DNA of 17,338 nucleotides from Methanobacterium sp. Lineage in GTDB: Archaea > Methanobacteriota > Methanobacteria > Methanobacteriales > Methanobacteriaceae. The translations under genes and the position numbers were made by a program. The notes under the pieces were generated by a model, which was not told the origin of the DNA, did no database searches, and saw nothing but the letters and a program-made list of their open reading frames with translations. The stretch lies in assembly GCA_021372715.1 (NCBI GenBank), contig JAJFTX010000195.1, positions 1 to 17,338 of the forward strand. Direction: 5' to 3'. Each line of letters starts with the position of its first letter. The stretch's first letter is position 1. Positions 6,027 to 17,000 of the stretch are shown piece by piece.

Positions 6027-9000
6027 ATTTCACCTTGTAATAGTACCCAGCACCAAATAGGCCAATGAGAAGTAAAACTCCTAATATGGCATATATGGGC
6101 ATTTGAGAAGACGTTGAAGATTCTTGGGAATCACCTATGGTTACTTCATGTGTAGAAGCACTGTTACCCTTCTCATCGCCATTGGAAGAGCTAATATCAG
6201 TAGCGGCTGATGCGGTTTCACCAGGAGAATTTACATCATTAGAATCTCCTGGATTAGAAGATGGATCGTTTGATGTACTCCCAACTTTTAAACCCATACT
6301 GGTTGCGCTGTTCATGGTATTTGCAAATTGTTGCAACATAACAGAATTCAGTGAAGACGACTGAATAACCCATTGATTGAAAACCAGGTTTCCACAGGTA
6401 TGGTGACAACAACTAACTCCATATTGAACCGTTGTTTCGATATAGGCATTTGCCAATTCAGTTAGCATCTGTGACGATGGTTGCCACATATCTCTCCTCG
6501 CCGCTTCAATAGCCCATCCTAACATGCTTCCCATAGCGTATCCCTGATAATCACTAGATAATCCGTTGCTACTGATATCCAATAAATTCTGTGATACCTG
6601 AGTCCACATCTGGTTGGAGACAGAACCAGTGGTTGATGACATTCCAAATAGATTTTCATACCGTTCAGCGTATTCTATCCAGCCACTAGGTGTGTTTAAA
6701 AGCGAATCTCTGTAGGTTGGATTTAATAGTTGGGATCTAATCTCTAATTCGATCTCTTCTCGCACATCTCTTATTTTAATATCATTTTGGTTCCGGATGT
6801 CTGCAAGTAAACCATCAGGATTTCCACCCAGATTTTGGGATGCTAGTAACATACCACCATACCAATCATAGTAGTCATCAGAGTCCAGTAATCTCCAGGT
6901 ACTATCGATATTCTGGGTGATGATGTCAGATGTCTTTAACAGATACTGGAATGTGTCCTGATTCTGCTGGATGGTGACACCATCATTTGTGGATCTCCAG
7001 GCAAAAGAGACTCTGGAAAGATATACACTGGCCAGGTCATCACTGGTCTCCCATTTACTGGTGTTTGGCACCAGATCAGAGATTCCAGTACCTTCCAGTA
7101 CCAGACCATCCAATCCAAAAATACGGTCTAAGGATGAATTTTCAGCAAGGTGCTTTATTAGATAGTTCTCATCTGATGTTTCATTTGCTTGGGAAACTAA
7201 CAAAATTGCATTATTCATTAGATTGATCCATATCTCGTTACCGATGACGGCAGTAGTGAATACATCTATACGTGGTCTTTGCATGGTAACACCATCAATA
7301 TTTATGGTCAGATCTTCCAATGGAATTAATGTAGATTTGGGATTAACATCACCATTACTTTCCCATACTAATTGAACACCTAATAGATACATAAACTCTG
7401 CTATGGCTATGCCGTCAGTTCTGAGCAATTCAGTACCCCACATCACCATTCCAATTGTTTCCGGGAATTCGCCATGTTCCTGGTAGTATTTAATTAGCAT
7501 TTCATCAACCAGGGCTTTAGCAGTCTTCCATGCGGCTTTGGTGGGCATTTTATCCGGGTCTGAAGAATAGAAGTTCATACCGGTAGGTAGTACATCTGCA
7601 TAAGAGGGATCTGCTCCCAAACTTGAACTAACAAAACCACCACTAAGAGCATCTAAGAGATTCTCCCATTCATAATTACTTCTGATGTTAGCAATGACTT
7701 CCTGGCAGTATTCCAGGTCACTTAGTAGATCTGGGTCTGTAACTCCTAAATTTGATGGATCAGCTCCATCTGCAATTTGTTTTATGTAATCTCTTATTGC
7801 GCTGTTTATTTCTTCAATTTCATTTTCATATTGAATATCTTCTCGTATATCATAGTAATCCACTGATATCTCTGGATATAGCACGTTTTTCATATGGTTG
7901 TTGATGTAGGTCATGGAAGAGGATATGGTGAATACTTCCTCTACCAGTTCATCTCCTGTGAGTATCTTACCAAGTGTATGCAGACCGAGAGGGATCACGT
8001 CGTTTTGAATTTCATTTAATTTTAAATGAAGTTCTTCCATCCAATCATCGAATGTTTGTTCTTCTTTCTGACTTTCAAATCCCAGTTCCTCTGCTTTTGC
8101 TGTGATTTCATCTTCCAGTGCGGGTAATATCTGATTGTTACCTACAGTTAGAGCGTTTTGGTACTGATTGATTAACTCGTGGATTAAAACCAGATCCCCG
8201 TAAAGACCAGAACTAACCATTGCAGGAGTCATATGATCGATTATTAGTGCATCTGCTCTGTTTTTAGCCACCATACCTTCTCCGGGATTGGAGACGATAT
8301 AAGGGTTGATGTTGGGTATGTTGGTAAGTTGGAAAGTCCAATCATCTTCCTGAAGACCAACAGTTCTACCTGGCAGGAATTCCAGTGTCCCATGGGTTCC
8401 CATGTGTATCATGGCATTGGCACCGAAAACATCCTCTAACCAGTTGTAAAATGCGATGTACTGATGAGTAGGGGGTAGGTAGGGATCATGGTAATCTTTT
8501 ACTTCTTCCCAACCTCTACTGGGTTGCACTGTGATGAATACATTACCTAACAATATGCCGGGAATTACCAGATATTCATCATAAACCATGATATCGCCAA
8601 GGGCTGAACCCCATAATGCAATAACTTCCTGTTGTAGTGGTCCTGGTAACTCATTGAACCAATTTCTATAGGTATCAGAATTCACCAATTGTCCATTGAT
8701 CTGTATGGTTTCCAGGTTATTCTCGATGTACTGTTCCAGAAGATTCTGTGCCCAGCTTCCTTTGTTACCGAATTCCGCTACTAAGGTGTATAATTCATCT
8801 ACTGTGGGAATTTCATCGGTTCCTAAATAATAGCCTGCTTCTTCCAATTTAACCAGGAGATCATGTACGCTCTGGAAAACATCTAGATATGATGCTCCCA
8901 TTTCGGCCTTTCCTGGTGGGTAGTTGTAGAGGATTATGGCTATTTTCTTATCTTCATTGGGTAATTCCTTGAGTTTTGCCCAACTGTTGGTTAAAGTTAC

Positions 9001-10641
9001 TAACTTCTCTACACCGGGTTCTAGGGGATGCTCCACTCCATTTTCATCAGTGTAAGATAAAACTATCGGACTGAATACACCTTCAAAGTAGGGATAAGTT
9101 ACTGCATAAGTCCATTCTGACTGAGCACCAAGTTCACTGGTTAAACTGTTTGCATCGTATAATTGGATGGCTTTGATGATCTCCAGATCGATATTTTCCA
9201 GTTCAGTTAGAGCACCATCTCCTGTGGCTAGATCATTGTAATCGAGTGACCAGGAGTATAGTGAAGTTACTGCAGATACATTCCTTTCTAATGGGCCATT
9301 ACCATTGATTCCAACCACTAATTCTTCCAACAGACTGGCTGCAGAGGGTGTGGTTTCACTCTGGAACAGGTTTAAAACTGCCCTACCTTGACTTTCATAT
9401 TCTCTGATCAATGCATTGATGGTTTCCCCGCCGGCGGTGTAACTGACGATTACTATGAAAGAACCAGTTATATCTGATTTTTTGGTGTTATACCAGTTTT
9501 CAAATGTCTGGTATATGGTGTTACGTGATGTAGCTGACCAGTTACTGTAATTTTCATCCATCCATTTTAAACTATAATATGGGGATGTATATCCTGGATT
9601 GGATTCTATCCATGTTTTTATTTGATTCTGGGTGGGTACTGCGGATATTGTTTCGGTTGGATAATCAGGATGGTATATTCCCCAACTGGGTGTGGCCATT
9701 ATAGGACTTTTACCATTTTGAGCTGGATTGTTAGTTGTTTCTCCTAGTAAATAATGGATGTATTCTATCATATAATTTAAATTGGTTTCTAGAGCTGTTC
9801 CAGTAGCTAAGTAGTAGTAGGAACCCAGGTAAGTGTTTTCCAGTGTGTTTTCAGTATCACTGACGTCATGACCTCTTAGTAGATGTAATCCATCTCCACC
9901 ATAAACATCGGTATCTGTGTCACAGGGGTATCCGAATGTGCTGGAGATCATGTAGTTGGTGTTGGCGGGGCTTTTCAGTAATTCATCATACCAGGTGTCT
10001 CCCCATCCTGAACCGGGCATGGCCATGTATATAAAGGCGAAATTTACATACTGCAATATCCAATCATTGTCTGAAGTTCCATACCAGATGTCAATGTGTA
10101 TTAATCTTTTATTATCTAAATTATCAATAGCTGTCGCCAGTTCGGGATTTGAACACAATATGGCGATATCTGGCATGAAAGTATGGTTCACTTGTGCTTC
10201 TGCTATTGTTGAATCAGTGGGAATGGTTGGTATTACATTCTCCATGTAAGTTTTGTAGGTAGAGTATGCTATTTCCACATTAAAGCTTGTTAAGGTGGAT
10301 ATTAAACTAATATCATATTTTCCATCTACACCGGTGATTGCGGAGGTTATAATTGAATCATTAGAAGGGTCTTTAATGGTGATTTTGGCTCCTTCTACTG
10401 GTTTAGCAGTATCCATGACTAGATATGTTCCTGTAATTTCGTCATATATCTCTGTTACCATTCCATAAATTCTTGGATCAGTTTCATTTGTTTTGTTTTT
10501 AATTTCTTCATTATATGTTATCTGAGAACTAGTATCGTTGGTTAAAATATCTGTCATTGGTGTTTCATTAGCTGATACTGAGTTACAGAGAGTAAAAATG
10601 AAGATAATTGTCATAACTAGTAATATTAGTTGTTCTTTCAT
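6025..10641 (-). CDS. Surface-anchored CobN-like class I chelatase homologue (canonical metal site)
   Basis: A 1538-aa protein. Order: signal peptide 1-24 (cut after VSA); Ig-like carboxypeptidase-regulatory-type domain about 58-155; CobN/BchH-type region about 157-1425; Ser/Asn-rich stalk about 1450-1513; C-terminal helix MPIYAILGVLLLIGLFGAGY and a basic tail. CobN hallmarks are clear: YNYPPGK at 572-578, the metal-site motif HMGTHGTLEFLPG (H746, H750, E754), NPGEG at 785-789 and IIDHMTP. CCHHTCGN at 1411-1418 is a further potential metal site. Known: bacterial CobN is a soluble cobaltochelatase subunit that needs CobS/CobT. Here the domain is exported and membrane-tethered, so cytoplasmic ATP and AAA+ partners could not reach it. 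Inferred: acts on extracellular tetrapyrroles or metals together with the ExbB/DUF2149/DUF2162 set downstream. Start: GGAGGTGA four bases before ATG 10641; the frame extends to 10680 without support. Confidence 0.9.
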   Translation of the reverse strand: MKEQLILLVMTIIFIFTLCNSVSANETPMTDILTNDTSSQITYNEEIKNKTNETDPRIYGMVTEIYDEITGTYLVMDTAKPVEGAKITIKDPSNDSIITSAITGVDGKYDISLISTLTSFNVEIAYSTYKTYMENVIPTIPTDSTIAEAQVNHTFMPDIAILCSNPELATAIDNLDNKRLIHIDIWYGTSDNDWILQYVNFAFIYMAMPGSGWGDTWYDELLKSPANTNYMISSTFGYPCDTDTDVYGGDGLHLLRGHDVSDTENTLENTYLGSYYYLATGTALETNLNYMIEYIHYLLGETTNNPAQNGKSPIMATPSWGIYHPDYPTETISAVPTQNQIKTWIESNPGYTSPYYSLKWMDENYSNWSATSRNTIYQTFENWYNTKKSDITGSFIVIVSYTAGGETINALIREYESQGRAVLNLFQSETTPSAASLLEELVVGINGNGPLERNVSAVTSLYSWSLDYNDLATGDGALTELENIDLEIIKAIQLYDANSLTSELGAQSEWTYAVTYPYFEGVFSPIVLSYTDENGVEHPLEPGVEKLVTLTNSWAKLKELPNEDKKIAIILYNYPPGKAEMGASYLDVFQSVHDLLVKLEEAGYYLGTDEIPTVDELYTLVAEFGNKGSWAQNLLEQYIENNLETIQINGQLVNSDTYRNWFNELPGPLQQEVIALWGSALGDIMVYDEYLVIPGILLGNVFITVQPSRGWEEVKDYHDPYLPPTHQYIAFYNWLEDVFGANAMIHMGTHGTLEFLPGRTVGLQEDDWTFQLTNIPNINPYIVSNPGEGMVAKNRADALIIDHMTPAMVSSGLYGDLVLIHELINQYQNALTVGNNQILPALEDEITAKAEELGFESQKEEQTFDDWMEELHLKLNEIQNDVIPLGLHTLGKILTGDELVEEVFTISSSMTYINNHMKNVLYPEISVDYYDIREDIQYENEIEEINSAIRDYIKQIADGADPSNLGVTDPDLLSDLEYCQEVIANIRSNYEWENLLDALSGGFVSSSLGADPSYADVLPTGMNFYSSDPDKMPTKAAWKTAKALVDEMLIKYYQEHGEFPETIGMVMWGTELLRTDGIAIAEFMYLLGVQLVWESNGDVNPKSTLIPLEDLTINIDGVTMQRPRIDVFTTAVIGNEIWINLMNNAILLVSQANETSDENYLIKHLAENSSLDRIFGLDGLVLEGTGISDLVPNTSKWETSDDLASVYLSRVSFAWRSTNDGVTIQQNQDTFQYLLKTSDIITQNIDSTWRLLDSDDYYDWYGGMLLASQNLGGNPDGLLADIRNQNDIKIRDVREEIELEIRSQLLNPTYRDSLLNTPSGWIEYAERYENLFGMSSTTGSVSNQMWTQVSQNLLDISSNGLSSDYQGYAMGSMLGWAIEAARRDMWQPSSQMLTELANAYIETTVQYGVSCCHHTCGNLVFNQWVIQSSSLNSVMLQQFANTMNSATSMGLKVGSTSNDPSSNPGDSNDVNSPGETASAATDISSSNGDEKGNSASTHEVTIGDSQESSTSSQMPIYAILGVLLLIGLFGAGYYYKVK

Positions 10642-10645
10642 TTTT

Positions 10646-10653
10646 TCACCTCC
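10646..10653 (-). promoter_or_regulatory. Strong ribosome binding site of the shorter cobN-like gene
   Basis: GGAGGTGA on the minus strand matches the archaeal anti-Shine-Dalgarno sequence fully and sits four bases before ATG 10641. It fixes the start directly before the signal peptide (MKEQLILL). Confidence 0.9.
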
Positions 10654-10662
10654 TTTTTTTAT

Positions 10663-10722
10663 ATTTAAAGTAAAATTCAATTTTACCTTAAATTTATTAA
10701 AGTAACTTTGAATATATATTTT
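10663..10722 (-). promoter_or_regulatory. Promoter of the shorter cobN-like gene with a 31-bp palindrome at the start site
   Basis: Minus-strand TATA-like AATATATATT (10711-10720) predicts a start near 10690. A 31-bp palindrome spans 10663-10693: 15-bp arms around C10678 with a single mismatch (69/87), core GTAAAATTCAATTTTAC (10670-10686). A second, smaller palindrome AAAGTAACTTT (10699-10709) lies between it and the TATA box. The layout is that of an operator; the regulator is unknown. Confidence 0.55.
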
Positions 10723-10818
10723 TCCATTTTAATTGAAATAAAGTCAAGTAAACTTTAATTTTATATAGTAGAAAAATTAAGAAAAATATTGCAGCACCAA
10801 AAAATGCATCACTCCCAT
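10697..10818 (-). other. Possible broken small membrane-peptide gene or leader peptide
   Basis: AAGGAGG (10827-10833, minus strand) precedes ATG 10818 by 8 bases. As written the frame is only 13 residues (MGVMHFLVLQYFS, stop 10779-10777). Adding one T to the T6 run at 10799-10804 would instead read through a hydrophobic segment (FFGAAIFFLIFLLYKIKVYL) and a basic tail to TAA at 10699-10697, about 40 residues in all. It may be a decayed or mis-sequenced small gene, a leader peptide, or chance: T-rich DNA readily translates into hydrophobic residues. The good ribosome site is the main support. Confidence 0.25.
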
Positions 10819-10882
10819 ATAGTAAACCTCCTTATTAAAAGGGTGATGCAAGGGATCTGTGAAGATCCCTTATTTCCTCCAT
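10804..10882 (-). promoter_or_regulatory. Two hairpins and a 15-codon ORF upstream of the shorter cobN-like gene
   Basis: Within the 396-base gap between the two cobN-like genes, the minus strand has AAGGGATCT-TCAC-AGATCCCTT (10849-10870, perfect 9-bp arms) followed at once by a larger stem, TGCATCAC pairing with GTGATGCA, with CCC/GGG continuing it past a bulge; its loop holds AAGGAGG and its 3' side the ATG at 10818. An ORF MEEIRDLHRSLASPF (10882-10835) runs through the first hairpin and ends in TAA TAA. If a transcript starts from the TTTTTATATAT box near 10960-10970, this would be a structured leader. The rest of the gap (10883-10992) is AT-rich with no gene. Confidence 0.35.
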
Positions 10883-10992
10883 AAAAAAACAATTAACTAA
10901 TAAAACATTCCCATTAATAATATAGGGCACATATAACACTAAAATTTTAATTTAAAGATATATAAAAACTCAATTATTAAATTTTACTATTT

Positions 10993-11013
10993 AAAAAAAT
11001 AAAATAAAAAAAA
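10993..11013 (-). terminator. Terminator of the longer cobN-like gene
   Basis: About 25 bases after the TGA (11040-11038) the minus strand carries T8-A-T4-A-T7, a strong archaeal oligo-T termination signal. It suggests the two cobN-like genes are separate transcription units. Confidence 0.65.
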
Positions 11014-11037
11014 GGAATATTTAGTATTTCAGATCAT

Positions 11038-14000
11038 TCATTGTGTTTGTTTCTTACCTCTGAAGTATCCCAGACCTACTAAACAGACTAGAACGATTAC
11101 TCCTATGGTCGCTGCGATTGGCATACCAGTGTTTTGAGATGAGCTCTGATTTGCTTCACTTATCTCATATGCTTTTCCCTGTTGTCCTGCTCCTGTAGAA
11201 GTTGATGCTGCAGATACTTGTTCTCCAGGATTTGTGCCTTCACTGGAACTTCCCTGACCAGATGATCCTCCTGATTCTCCGGATTGCCCATCATTCGTGT
11301 TAGAAGAAGATGCGAATCCTGGGTTTCCAGTGGCAGCGTAAAGCTGGGAGTTTAACTGAGCCAGCATATCTGGGTTGATGTATTGGGTGGCCCATTTCAT
11401 CATGGCTATGTTACCACAGCTACAGTCACAGCAGGCAACACCGTTTTTAATCACAGCTTGAGCCCAAGTCTGAGCAACGAGCTGTAAAGTAGCCTGATCC
11501 GTAGTCCAGTAACCTTCATAGGCAGCTGTAAGCATAGTCCCGGTCATACTGATCAATGCATATGCATTGTTGCCACTATTGAGGAAATCAGTAACCCCTA
11601 AATTATAGCTATCTTTAAGATAAACATCAACCACTTTGTCCCACATCCAATTCTGCACAGAATCAGGACGGGTCATCTGCCAGCCAATTAGGTTGCTAGT
11701 GAATTTAGACATGTAACGGGCTCCACCATATCCACTATTCATCATTCCCTGAATCCAATCCGGGTTGAAGTCACGAGTGGTTAATTCCCGGTTCATGTAC
11801 TGTTCTAAGGATATGGAGTTAGGATTAGCTCTATTGGCATAGTCTAATACATTGATATTAGGAGCCTGGCCATTTACATATTCGATGGCCATGGATAGGC
11901 CTCCCCAGTAGTCGAAGAAGTCATCGTTGTCCAGGACTCCGTATAGGTTGGTGTTTCTGCTGGTGAAGACAGTACCAATACCGCTTAAAGCATGGCTGAA
12001 AACTATTGGATTAGATGTTCCCCAGTTGTTGTGACTGTACATGTTTCCCATACGGTTTATGTAGAACTCTCCCAGTTCCATCCTATCCTGCCAGGTCCAG
12101 CTTTCAGAGACTGCCTTGGAGATTCCCGCACCATAATCGCCTTCAGGGGGTGCGAAGATCCTAGTTATGGCCATTTCCCCAGCAACCTCTGGTGTCATGT
12201 TCAGGGACATGTAGTATTCGAAGTCTTCTACCCAATGCAGAGCTACGAAGTTATCGCTGAGGGATTCGTAACCAGCACCATAATACCCGATACCCTTCAT
12301 TATAGGGTCCAGTGCAGTGTTCAACCGACTACCATATTTGGCTTTCAGGCTGGTATTATTTATTATAGTGTAATATGATCGGGCCAGGGCGACTCTGAAT
12401 GCATTGTCCAGTAGTTGGGCCTGTCTGCTGTATAAATCTCTGAAAAGACCGCTGGTAATTATGGTTACATCTATCCTTTTTTTAGCCCATCCATCAGGCC
12501 GTACCAGGTCATCTAATTCAACGTAAATAGGCATTTCTTTGAGTTTCTGTCCATTAATTCCTGCACTGGGTGAATCAGACCAGTCTGGTTTCATTCCCAG
12601 GAGATATAAAACCACGGATACTAGTGAACCGTCATCTCTGGCTGTTTCAACGCACCAAATCCCCATGGCTATTTTTTCGGTATCATCGGTGATATCTGCT
12701 AAGGCAAGTAATGTAAGTACTTTTGCGTATTCATAGGCCTGTTTGGTGGGTATCTCAGCAGCTTGGTCATCGAAGAAGTTAGTCCCTGTTGGGAGAACAT
12801 CCGGATTAGCCACGGGATCTCCACCGGCGCCAGGTATAATGTATCCACCATTAAGAGCGTTAAGTAAGCTGGATACCTCATTTTCCACACTCTGATCAAT
12901 GGCTGAAATATAATATTCAGCCATTTGAAGGGTGTATTTAAGCTTTGTACTGGGGTTAGAAGTAAGAGTATTTGCTATTGTGTCTACATCCCAGTATATA
13001 AGAGATTTAACTACATCGACACATTTTTCCTGTACCTTTTGCTTTTCCAGCACAGTCAAATTAGCAAATGATTTTCCGTACATAATCTGTGATATTTCAT
13101 CATGTAGGGTGGTGCTTTCTGTGGAATTAGCCACTTTAAATTCCACTGAGAGTATGGAGGTAACCAACAGGGCAACCTCATCATCACTCCATTTCTGTCC
13201 AATGGCATGCAGACCATAGGGATAAAGAGTAATTTGAATACCCTCCAGATAATCTTCCAATGCTGCCATTAGTTCATCATCACTGAGGGTGGTGATATCC
13301 ACTCCCAGATCATAATGGTTTGTGTTGATGATGGATTTCACTTGGCTTATGATCTGTGTTTTCTGGGTACTGGTTGCACCGTCATAATCATCAGTCAGGG
13401 TGGCTAGAGTTCCCAGATCTCCATAAAGGCTGGTGAATGTCATTGGGGGAGTTAAATGGGTTATTATAACTGCATATCCTCTTCTTTTTGCCTGTTCACC
13501 TTCAGCCAGTCCATCTACGATGTAGTAATATATTTGGGGTACAGTTCCCACCATTACGCTGGGTAAATCGTTAGGGGATAGTACTAATTCTTTTCCAGGT
13601 AACCATTCATGGGTGGCGTGTCTTCCCATGTATACCATGGCATCTGTTCCCTGCTCCTGCAGATAGGCGAAGTATGCCAGGTATTGGTGTGGTGGGGCCA
13701 CTGCGCTGCTATGGTATAATTTGCTGATGTCTCCTTCCCATCCTCTCTGTGGTTCTGGGCCGATGAAGATATTCCCGAACTTCAATCCCGGTATCACGAA
13801 GTATTGAACACCATTTTTGGTGACGACCATTATATCTCCAGGAGCTTCTCCCCATCCGTTCATTCCACTTATATTAAGGGCAAAGAATTGTTGTTTGTAG
13901 TTTAGATAGGTGTTATAATCGGTAGTACTATGGGAAACGATATAATTCTTTAAAGTGGCTACAATATTATCCAGTATGGGCTTCGCCACATTATATTTAT

Positions 14001-17000
14001 TATCAGGGACCAGTGCTATAACCCCAGAATACCAGGTATCGATCCTTAAAGCCATTTCAGAAGTATAATTAAGTTCTACGGCTTTTTTACATAGCTCACC
14101 TATATAGGCTATTGGTCCTTCTATTACCTGTACTTGGGTCATTTCATCAAGCCCTGAGAACCATTCCAGGTAATCGCTCACGGGATAGAGTATAACATTG
14201 GGGTTGTCCGCTAGTTTTTGCAGTTCACCTGGAGCCCAGCTGGCAACGTTTATTCCTAGGGTGATCATAAGTTCTTCCAGAGCATCTGGATTGGCTGGTA
14301 TATTTTCTACATTATATCCCTCATTTTTAAGAATAATTAGCAGATTATAGATGCTGGTTATGGTGTCCAGATAACTGGATCCAATGTTTTGTTTTCCTGG
14401 AGGGTAATTGTAATATATTAGGGATATTAATTTTTCTGAGTTATCCATGTACTGTAATCTAACCCAGGATGCCACTCTTTTTGTCATGTATTCAATGTTT
14501 TCTTCCTGAGGGTCGTATCCCAATATTTCCGCACCTGTGTTTGGATCGATATCTGTTGATTTTCCACCTACAAAGCTGTATTCAATTATTCCCTGGGCTT
14601 CCAGTATGGCAATATGCCACCATTTACTTCCATCATCAGTGGGAAGTCCTGTACTTTGTAATTCCCATTGTTCATTGGTTATAACATCTGAATGGATAGC
14701 TCTTACCACAGGCACGTTTAATTTACTTAAAAACGTTACCACTTCATCAAAAGAACCCCCTCCCAGTCCATATGCTGGCATTTCCACGATTGAATCGACG
14801 TATATTTCATAATTTGATGGATTGGCTATGAAACTTGCATAGTCCGGGGCACTGGTGAAGGCTTTAACCATAATGTCCAGTTGGGCTGTAGTAGCTCCAT
14901 AAGCTGTAACTGGTATGACGTTTAACCCCTGTGCTTCCAGGGATTCTATTATGGAGTAATAAGTTTGTAGCATCTGTGAGTCAACATATTTGGTACTTTC
15001 AATTAAACCCACAGTACCTTGGTTGTTATTTTTAAAGTAGGTTGTCTTATACTCTTCTAGGGTGTACCATCTATATCTGTAGATACCGGATTCTTGTTTG
15101 GCATATGTAGGCTCTTCGTATGCAATTACCATTCCTACCAGGTTGAGTGTCCATAGTACCTGATTTTTCAGGTTATCTGGGTCATTTATTTTTTTGTAAA
15201 GTGTTGCTATATTATAGAGTTCTGGATAGTTAGTTGTTTCAAGGTATTCTGTAACATCTGTATAACTATTATCTCCCGTTGTGTTTTGATAGTAATCCAT
15301 TAACTGTGCATCGGTGTAATTTTGTAGTATTTTAACTCCATTTATAGTGGAGTATCTCATTAGTGATATAGATGAACTGGTGGTGGAGACTGGAGGTTCC
15401 AGTATAATAAAAACACCATTTTGTTTGTTCGCTACTTCAGGATATTTGCTTAGAACGTTGGAAAGAAGAATTGCGTTATTGGTGGATATCCATTCCCCGA
15501 TGAAAATATCACAATTATCCAAATATACGCGTAGTTCATCTTCAGTCATAGCATCCACCTGGGATGGATTTCGCAGTTGTATCTTAACCGTTCCTCCCAG
15601 TTCACTTATTATTTGCTGGGCTGCCATATTCATTACATTGGTTCCAGTTACGTCGCTTATGATGAAGATATTTATTATACCATCTTCATCCATGATGATA
15701 TACTTATTTAACTGGTTATTATTCTCATCCGACTCAGCTACCTGGGAAGAAGTGTCCACTACTAATTTTAGGGTGTGAGTACCATTTGAAGTAGGTTTCC
15801 AGTTAAATATTACTGTGGAAATATTTCCTACCAGTAAACCAGCCACGGTTTTACTATCTATTAAAGTGGAACCATCGAATAGTTTCACTATAAAAGTACC
15901 AGCATCAGCCAATCCGCTGTTGGTAATGGTGGCTGTAAGCTGATAAGTCTGGTTCACTAGTGGGTTGTTGGGGACTGTTAAATTAGTGGCAACCAGGTCT
16001 GGTTTTCTTATATCCACCGATGTTGTTTTACTTAATTCGTTGTTGGTTTCATCTGACTCATTTACCTGGCTTAGGGTATCGATAACAACTTTTAGAATAT
16101 GTGAACCGGTGGTGCTGGGTGTCCAGTTGAAGTTGAGATTACGCGCGGTAGCGGCGCTTAAGCTACCAATAACCTGACTTCCCACTTCCAGATTATTATC
16201 GTATAGTTTAACTGCAAATGCGCCGGCATTGTTAAGCCCTGCATTGTTAATTGTAACTCCCAAATTATAGCTCTGATTAACAACTGGTGCATCCGGAGTA
16301 TTCAGGTCGCTGATGAATAGATCTGGTCTGGTGTTAGCGGGTTCGGTGTATTTTACAGTTAAAAGTGCCATAACTATTTTATAGTAACTGGCTGTGTCTG
16401 TTCTTCCGTAGTTTAATGTGTTGTTTCCATAGCTGGTGAAACTATTTGTCACATTCCATGTGTCTGAGCCACTGTAACTTCCCTGAGGATTGTTGTTTGG
16501 TAGAACATTACCGTTGAATGTGTAGAGTCCGTCCGTGCTGGACATATGGATTACTTTCAAAATGGCATTGTTTATGGTGGATCCTGTTGGTAATGTGCTT
16601 TCAAAATTAGTGCTACCAATATAGTCCCCTGAATATTGGTAGGTGTCGGTATCATGGCCTAGATTCACCCAGTACCGGATTATATCGCTGTCTCCATCAT
16701 CATATGCAATGACCAGGGTAATCAGTTTTATTCTACCATCATAGGATCCGCTGGTATCCACATTGACTATGTTATTTAGTTGTACTAGGCTGGTGACATC
16801 GTACCACATGAGGTAATCACTGGTCACTCGGTTGCAGTGGTCGTTTATTATTAGGGCTTGGGATGTTCCAGAACCCATGGGATAATTGTAGGTGCTGCTG
16901 TAATATTCATCGGATATCTGCTGTCCATTGAAGGTAATATCAACATATACGTCTCGAGCTTCCTGCATATTTCCTGAGTAAATTGCGGTATAAAGGGTGG

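Noticed and set aside
10642..11037. Cobalamin riboswitch upstream of the cobN-like gene
   Set aside because: No B12-box-like sequence or large conserved junction is visible; only simple hairpins are seen.
11992..12378. A 128-codon plus-strand open frame inside the longer cobN-like gene, and similar ones at 15347-15778 and 9956-10249
   Set aside because: All lie opposite a long, well-supported minus-strand gene with clear domains; their translations show no domain and no ribosome site or promoter was seen.
15700..16341. CRISPR array or tandem DNA repeat
   Set aside because: The similarity is a protein-level CARDB domain duplication with diverged DNA and no short direct repeats with spacers.
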